Source: Owenia fusiformis
Taxonomy: Eukaryota; Annelida; Polychaeta; Sabellida; Oweniidae
Reading direction: 5' to 3'
Length of the DNA stretch: 64,000 nucleotides
Assembly: GCA_903813345.2 (NCBI GenBank)
Contig: CAIIXF020000004.1
Span: forward strand, 12,174,196 to 12,238,195
The notes beneath the pieces were generated by a model. The model had not been told where the DNA came from. It worked only from the letters and a program-made list of their open reading frames with translations, and did no database searches. The position numbers and the translations under genes were made by a program. Each line of letters opens with the position of its first letter. Position 1 is the stretch's first letter. Of the stretch, positions 10,614 through 19,600 are shown in pieces.

Positions 10614-13600
10614 CTTGTTTCCTCCTACTGGTTGACCTCCTAGTTCCCCTTGGGCTTTTATTTCCTTCTTCTTTGACAAACTGCGAGGGCCTCAGTGGTG
10701 GACATGGTCTAAGACATGACATGCTCCAAGTCTTGTTCAATTTAAGCGACAGTGGACTCATGATTTGGGCCATTTTTGCTGGTGTGAGAACACTGATGCT
10801 CGGATGTGAGCTTGAGATCTGAAATGAAATTATTGAAAAAGTGTAAACATTATGCCATTAACTATCTATACGATGTCCAGCATTGTAATATTTAACTGTT
10901 TGACCAAAATGTAATACTGCAGAAATAGTTTTGAAGAAAGACATTGAAGGTTAAAACTCAATTTCTTGGAAAGATTAGGTCATAAGTTCCAGGAATTGAG
11001 ATGTGTGATTGGACAACGCTGTGTCTATGCTTACTGATATAAATTGGCCATTTTGTTAACCTTAAAATGAAAATACCCAGAATTGATTGAAGGGCTAAGC
11101 TTAATGAGGCCCGATCTGAAATGGATGAATATGTTTTAAGACATTCATTTAATACAGAGGAGGTACATTGTTCCCATCACTTACCTGTATTGTTTGGGGT
11201 TTGCTGGGTATTGGAGGAAGGGTGCTTTGTTGTGTTATTGCATCATACCATCTTTTCTGATCATTCATTGTGTTACAATAAACTGAAATCTTTTCTATCA
11301 TACTGCCTGAAAATATAAATCACAAAGATTGTATTTTTTCAAAGATTTTACAAAATTTTTCCAATTTTTTTTAAAAAATTAACACAGCAATTACAACATT
11401 TTTTTATACAAGTTTGTGGAAACTACACATTTTTTGTATCAAAAACTATTTATCTTTACTGACATCCATCATTTTCAATGTTTTTGTCATATGTGTTTTT
11501 ATCCTGAAATACCCATTCTTTTGGAATATCTCTGGTTTATTTATTTAGATTCCACTCCGTGCAAGCCAATATTTTGATCAAATAAGATATACCTATTCCT
11601 ACAAGTCTATTCAGTAAAAGTACAATTATTTCAGATAAATTAATAATTGCTAAAGAATATATATATAATAGGATTTATTTGTACTGATGCCCTTTTAGGG
11701 CCAAACGTACATCCAACATACAATTTACAAAATTATATATATGTATATAAAAATATATGTCAATAAAATTTTGCCTAAAAAAACCTAGTCATTTATTTCT
11801 AACTGTGACCCCTCTTCCCATATCAAATTTTCCAGTTAATTACCTGTGAGTTCCAGTATATAGGACAGATTCTCTGGGTCTTCGACTCTGGTGACCCGTA
11901 CGCTTGTAACTGGTAGCTTACCCTGTAATAAAAATATATAAATGTACGCCAGGCACTGTGAGCTAACCCTGTAATGTAATTCATACATGTACACAAGAAA
12001 ACTTACATGAATACCAGTAACTGTGAGTTAACCCTGTAATTTAAAAAAATATATGTAAAGAGGGGAATATTGAAGGTTTGCATTCCATGCCTTTTTGGTC
12101 TTTCCCCTTATGACACGAGTACTTGCCTATCTATTTGTATCTACAGTCCTTGAAGTATCGATTGTTGTAGAAACAATATGACCAACTGGAACATTTCTAA
12201 TTAGACCTCATCCAACCCTTTTCAACAATATATCACATATAAAATTTTAAAAAAATGGCACATACATACATGTAAATGCTGGCCATTTTTTAAAATGGCC
12301 GCCTACTACCCAAAATGTCATAAGACAGTATGCAATCCTTACAAATATTCACATATCAAATATGAACAAAATCACTCTATTACTTTTTGAATTATAATAA
12401 AAAATGTAAAATAACACACATAAAAATGATGGCCATTTTTCAAAATGGCCTACTACTCCCCAAAGTTTTATTAGACAATGTGCCATGTTTAAAGTATTCA
12501 CATATCAAATATGAACAAAATCGCTCAAATACTTTTCGAGTTATAGTAAAAAATTTAAAAATGACAGCCATTTTTTAAAGTGGCCACCTACTACGCGAAG
12601 TATCATGAGACAGTGTGCAAGGCTCATAAGTATTCACATATCAAATATGAACACAATCGCTCCACTACTTTTCAAGTTCAAGTAAAAAACTACCCAAAGC
12701 GTCATTAGACAGTGTGCCATGCTTATAGTATTCACATATAAAATATAAACAAAATCACTATACTACTTTTTGAGTTATAGTAAAAATAGTAGAATAACAC
12801 ACGTAAAAATGGTGGCCATTTTTCAAAATGGCCGTCTACTATCCAAAATGTCATTAGACATTGGGCCATGCTTAAAGTATTCACATACCAAATATGAACA
12901 AAATCGCTCCACTACTTTTTGACTTACAGTAAATAATGTTAAATAACACACATAAAAATGGCGGCCATTTTGAAAAATGGCCGCCTACTACCAAAAATGA
13001 TATTTGACATTGCGCCATGCTTAAAGTATTCACATACCAAATATGAACAAAATCGCTCAACTACTTTTCATTTCCTTATTAGTCTTAGAACTCTGACCAT
13101 ATCTTTAATATTTGATTTTTTGGCTTTTTGTATTTTATCTGTATCCATTTATTTTTAGCAATTGTCTTTTTGATATACAGGGTGATCCAGAAGTAACGTC
13201 AAAGATGTTGTAATTTCAAAAGTATTCATCAGATCTTCATGAAATTTGGTATACATGTACCCACAACATTTCTGATAGAAATTTGCCTATTGTCCATAAC
13301 ATCAGCTTCAATTGCTTTGATGGTTTGATCATCGAATGACGACACTGGCCTGCCTCCTCGCTGCTTGTCTACCACTTCATCATATCCACTGGAATACTTG
13401 TTAAACCACCTGTAAATGTTTCTCTCAGCAATGGCAGCTTTACCATATGCCTTCTTTATCTGTCTTATAGTCTCTTTTACACCTTTCCCCAACTTTACAC
13501 AGAACTTAATGTTTGTTCTTTGCTCTATTTTACTCTGACTTGGCGCCATCTTGAATTGGGTGGGTTAGTGTCCTTGGTCATGTTAGTATTTGTCATGGAT

Positions 13601-16600
13601 GATGGAAGCAATTCAAAGAAATTGAAAGCTTTTTATGAATGCCTATTGTGACATCACAACTATTACATATTTGTTACCATGGCAACAAATATAAAAATCA
13701 TAGAAAACAAACAATGAACATTTTCAAATGTTACTGACTTTTTAAATTAGAGAAATTCACAAAAACGTTATGGTTTCTCTTCAATTTGCCCCGGGTTACG
13801 CGATATGGGGTTACTATAGCAACCATAATTTCAACCAATGAAATGATTGAATTCCAATCTTTGAGATGGTAACTCAGAAATGTTGTGGGTACATGTATAC
13901 CAAATTTCATGAAGATCTGATGAATACTTTTGAAATTACAATGTCTTTGACGTTACTTCTGGATCACCCTGTATGCTGACAGTGTTTCTTTCTTATATCC
14001 TTGAGATACTAATTTTTTCCCCAAGTACTTGATTCTTTTGGAAGCAATTTTTTCATCACTGCAGACTCTTGATATTCTTATTATCTGTGACACATAAACT
14101 CCATATGACTGTTTTCTTGAAATGTTTCCCGAAAGGTCTGGATAGGAAACTATATTGAAATCAAAATCCTCTCTCTTATCATATATTTGTGTAGTAATTT
14201 TCTTGTGTTCTATTGTGAGTTTCATGTCGAGAAATGTTGCTTCATCGTTATTTGCATTTTCCTTGTTCAGTCTTAGTTCAGGAGGGTATATATTTTCCCT
14301 TTCAATTTCTAATTTTCCACCATTATTTATACTGCATAAGTCATCTATGAATCGAGCTGTTTTGTTATATTTCATTGCTCCTCTGTAGTCTTCTTTAAAC
14401 ATTTTTTCCATTGCTGTATACTCATATGCATAAAGATATAAATTTGCCATATATGGTGCTGGATCTATTCCCATCGGTATTCCAATTTTTTGTCGCATTA
14501 TTTTGTTTCCAGCTTTAAAGTATGCATTATCTACTATGAAGTCTACTAGTTCAAAACAGTCTTCTTTATTAAAGGTAGTCCTTTTGGTTCCAGTTCCTCC
14601 CCATTTTGCATCTTCACCATTTACACTAATCTTCTGATTTCTTCTACCTTTAAATGCTTTTCCTATGGTCCATTTTAGTTTTTCTTTCAGATCTTGTAGG
14701 TTTATATTTGTATATAGGGTCGAAAAGTCAAATGTCACAATATTCCTTGCTCCTTTTCTCATATTTACTTCTTTGACAAATTCTAGCACATCATTGTTAT
14801 TTTGGCAAATCCACATCCTGTTTGTTCCAGTTAGGTTTTTATTCCTATCAAATATTTTTCATTACATTTTTGCACTAATTTAAGAATTTTCGTTAGTTTT
14901 CTTGCTGCTGTTTTTATTGAACTTTTCTTTGATCCTATGATGTACCTAAATTTGATCGGGTTTTTGTGCATCTTTAACGTAAGGTGTATGTTTGGAAGTA
15001 CGTTTTTTCCATCTTCTGGTGTGATGTTGAATTTATCTTGAATGATCCTCTTCATTTCATCTACAATAGATTTTGCGTCTCGTACTTCAATTTGTTCATA
15101 TGTATCAGTTCGTATTTCTTCTTTAATTTTCTTGATGTAGTATTTTTTGCATATGAATCCAATGTTGTTAGCCGCCTTTGTCTATAGGAACTATAACGTA
15201 CTCTTCTTTTAGTCTGTTTAATTCATGTATAGCTTCTGGATCTCGAAGCACTTGTTTTGGATTTCTTATATGCTTGAATTTTCCCCTTTTGAGTCTATCA
15301 ATTTTCTCTTTCACTTTAGACATTACTTTAATTGTCCATTCATTTAATGCTGATTCTGCTATTTTTTCCTTTTTACTCCATTTCTTTGCACATTCTTTTA
15401 TCCCTTTCTTTATTTCTCGGTAAGTGTTGTCAAAATTTATATTTCTTTTCTCCCTGTAATTAGGACGGACGGAGGCGTTCCCTATATCCCTTCGAACTTC
15501 GTTCGATGGGATAATGAGAGACAAAACCAAGCTATCCAACCTGATTAGGTATCATTGATTTCTTTGCTTCATAAAGCCTCAGTCACCTTTACTCTATGGT
15601 GGTTGTACCAAAGCCATAACTTCACAAAATCGATATAGAAAATGTACATCGCACTACTTATCCCTATATTTTGCTACATATTTCTCTGATTTTGGGAAAC
15701 TTCACCAGCCATGCAGTGGCCATGAGTTGCTGTAATTTAATTCATGTTAAAACTCCTAAAAAGCCCCAAATGATCCATTTTGGGCCATTAAGATCTAATC
15801 AACATCAAACTGCAGCATTGTCTATCTCAGTCAGAGGATTGTTATTCCTATCAACCCCTAGGCTCCAAAGGGTTAAAACAAACCTTACCTCATAAGTAAA
15901 TGTGCTCATATCTGCACTAGTCGATAACATCACAAGGACCCCTTGAAACAGCATAAACAGTCGATCCAGTTTTTCTTTACATGGAGGCTTTTGTATCCTC
16001 ACATGTGACAGCAGTAACACATCTCCAAGTTTTGTAATTTCCTGAAATTGAAAAAAGTAACATTTCCAATTTCTTGAAATTAAAAACAATTTTTACCGAT
16101 TAAGAAAAAACTTTTTATTAAACTAAGTATTGCAGAATCAATTTTTGTCATTACACTAATTTTTCCGAAAGATATATACTTTGATCAATCCAAATGGCAT
16201 CGCTTCTTAGTTGCCACTATTTATTGCCATGAAACATTCGTACATACAAATACCACATAACAATTTTACAGCAAACAAATTAATTTTTAACCAACTTTTT
16301 GGAAAAGTGTATATGTTTAAAAAGAGTTCAATTGAATTTCTAAAAACATGTATTTAAAGTGACATTAAGAAAAATGGATGTTTTGCAAAAAGGTGGTATT
16401 TTGAAAATAATAATTTAATATGCTCTCACCTCCCCCTCCCATCCTCTTATAGAACTAGAAATGATATCAAACTCCAACTCCTTCATCTTCCTAAGTTCAA
16501 CACATCCCACTGTGATGTCTTTATAAACCGCTATAGCTCTTTGTGTGTCCCCTCTGTCAATGTGACTTTCCTGAAAAAATGTGTATTTTAACTAATATTG

Positions 16601-19600
16601 CCTTAATTCAACACATCCCACTGTGATGTCTTTATAAACTGCTATAGCTCTTTGTGTGTCCCCTCTGTCAATGTGACTTTCCTGAAAAAATGTGTATTTT
16701 AACTAATATTGCCTTAATTCAACACATCCTATTGTGATGTCTTTATAAACCGCTATAGCTCTTTGTGTGTCCCCTCTGTCAATGTGACTTTCCTGAAAAA
16801 ATGTGTATTTTAACTAATATTGCCTCAATTCAACACATCCCATCGTGATGTCTTTATAAACTGCTATAGCTCTTTGTGTGTCCCCTCTGTCAATGTGACT
16901 TTCCTGAAAAAATGTGTATTTTAACTAATATTGCCTCAATTCAACACATCCCATCGTGATGTCTTTATAAACTGCTATAGCTCTTTGTGTGTCCCCTCTG
17001 TCAATGTGACTTTCCTGAAATATATTTTATATTTTTACTATTACAAGGGTTGTCCAAAAAGTCTTGAAATTTTTGCCCTCTGTCATCAATTTTTATTCTC
17101 TTGGCCCCATATTTTACATGGATGAGCTTTGAACATTTGTTGTTCACTTTGTAAAGTTTGAAGGAATGACAGTGCATAGTTTTATTTTGATGAGCATTGC
17201 AAGAGTATGAGTTTTGCCCCACATGGGCACTTGTAACTTCCATGCATTCAACCTACCATATTGTTTTAAAAATAATCTACAAAATCTTAAAAACATTAAT
17301 TTTTTATAAATCAAACTTGTTAACATGTTTAAGACCACATACTTCTAGACAAATGAGTACTCACTTCAATATGCCGTTCTAGTTCTTTTAAAAGTTGGGG
17401 GTATTTATCTAATCTGGTGAAAGTCTTTGACAGGTTTGTTGTCAAGGTCATTGATCCAGGAGGTGCTGCCCCCTGGCTTTCAGTGAATGTATTAAGTTCT
17501 TCCCTGAAAAAAAGAAAATCGTGAATTGAAAACCAAATGAAAAAAAACAAAGATAAGAGAGGGAAATATATAGAGATGAAACAAATCTAAGCAAAATGGG
17601 ATGTTATACTACTATTTTCACAGTTTATGTTTAAAAAATGTAGAAAACTATTTTTTCTGTAAAGTTCTGATAATAAAATTGCCTTATAATTTGTTAAATT
17701 ACATTTTGCATTTTTTCAATACAATACAATAAAAATAATTTCTCTTTTTCAAATATGAGAGAATCAATTTTGGATGGCTATTCTAAGGCACAAATCTGAT
17801 ATGACAGACTCTAAATACAACCAAAATTGAAATAGATTTACCTTTTTAAGGTGAGCACGGCTACAGCATGTGGGTGATTGGAACTGTATTGTTCATAGAC
17901 TTCCTTCATTCTGGGTGCTGTGGACATAAACAAACCTCCTACTCTTTGTTGCGGAATGGGCAACCTTAAGATTCAAAAAATAGATTACTTTAATTAAAGT
18001 GGTACTTATAGTGTCTGCCTTTTTTGGAGCAAAGAAAATATATTTCTTGCATGGTTTAGGGGTGATGTAGAATTTTTCAGAAATTTCAGAAAAATCGATG
18101 ATTTCATTTAAATATCTGAGACAACTAGAATGAGATAACATGAGTAGATGTAGGTACTCTTCATCTAATATCTCTCAATCGGCAAAGAATAAAGAAAACA
18201 GGCATGTAGTTAACACTCTACAAAATTGTACAAGTGTACAAAATTGTCAGAAATCAGACGCTTCATTCAAATTGAGTAAAATAACGACAACAAATCAATA
18301 TATATTACTTTGCACATTCCTCTATTGTGTTGAGAAAGTCTTGCTGGAAGTTGATCAGTTCCTCAAGGTTGCCACACAGCTGACTGTATTCTCCTGGACT
18401 GAGGCTGTAAACATATGATTAATACAGGTTCATATGTGGGTCTCATCCCAAAAATTTAAAATTCAATATATTAGGTTCAAATATGAATTCAAAATTAAAT
18501 ATATTAGGTTCAAATATGAATTCAACTTTCAATATAGGTTCAAATGTGAATTCAAAATTAAATATAGGTTCAAATATGAATTCAACATTCAATGTATTGT
18601 AGGTTCAACATTAATTCAACATTCAATCTTTAGGTTCAAATATGAATTCAAAATTCAATATGGGTTCAAATATGAATTCAAAATTAAATATAGGTTCAAA
18701 TATGAATTAAAAATTCAATATAGATTCAAGTATGAATTCAAAATTCAATATAGGTTCAAATATGAATTCAAAATTCAATATATTAGGTTCAAATATGAAT
18801 TCAACTTTCAATATAGGTTCAAATATGAATTCAAAATTAAATATAGGTTCAAATATGAATTCAACATTCAATGTATTGTAGGTTCAACATTAATTCAACA
18901 TTCAATCTTAAGGTTCAAATATGAATTCAAAATTCAATTTAGGTTCAAATATAAAATCAACTTTCAATATAGGTTCAAATATGAATTCAAAATTCAATAT
19001 AGGTTCACATATGAAATCAACAGGGGTGAAACGGGTTGAAAATTTTCTAGGATGGGTTCCATTCGGGTTTGGGAATCAAATCAAATATGACTGAATACAT
19101 GTTCAACGCAATTCAATTCAATGATAATGTGATCGATCTCTTTTTCCGCTTGATTTTTTTTTTCTCCAAAGGCGTGTGTGTGTTGTGTTAGACCCCTCCA
19201 TGTGAGAAGGGGTGGGGATTTTGACAAAAAATTGGGCAACCTTATGAGTCAATCCCTCCCACCCTGGCAGAAATAATAGCTGGTAAAATTTCAAAAATCC
19301 CACCACCTGAAACAATACTGCATGTGAAATTCTCTATTTTCCTTACGGGGGGGGGGGGGGTCTCACAGAATCATTTGAAAGGTACGTAAATGTTGATTTA
19401 ATGGGATTTATTGATTTCTTTAGTTAATCAGACATGATTTGTTATAATCAAGCTTTACTGTCAGTTTAATCATATGACGTAATTACAATGTTATTACATA
19501 GTAATTGTAATAATAAACCCTTCCTTTATTTTATTTAATTTAGAAATATACATAACATGTACATTTGCTAGTCACACTCACTGATTAGTATTGCAATAAT

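Larger units (their letters stand above)
12240..15513 (-). mobile_element. Penelope-like retroelement with satellite tail, CGGA array and terminal hairpin (copy B), in a PIX intron
   Basis: Read on the minus strand, the element begins with the hairpin at 15485-15513 (same TATCCC, CGAAC, GTTCG, GGGATA parts as 3822-3850) and a short CGGA remnant. Next is a reverse-transcriptase-like coding region (about 15470 down to 13974). It ends in the ATGGCGGCC satellite (13075 down to 12240). RT-like motifs include 'VPIDKGG', '[18 protein letters not shown]', '[10 protein letters not shown]', '[17 protein letters not shown]', 'RFIDDL' and 'ATFLDMKL', the pattern of Penelope-like RTs. No GIY-YIG endonuclease domain is recognised. 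The copy is broken by a few disruptions and by a nested mariner at 13178-13971. It fills the intron between PIX exons at 15889 and 11922. Another RT clade using the same 'YANLY'-type pattern is possible. Confidence 0.75.

Noticed and set aside
10476-10679. 67-codon frame overlapping the last PIX exon
   Set aside because: It is in a different frame from the PIX reading and runs into the intron.
18434-19039. 201-codon frame with [10 protein letters not shown] repeats
   Set aside because: A 30-bp minisatellite keeps the frame open by arithmetic; no start context, no domain, and it sits in a PIX intron.
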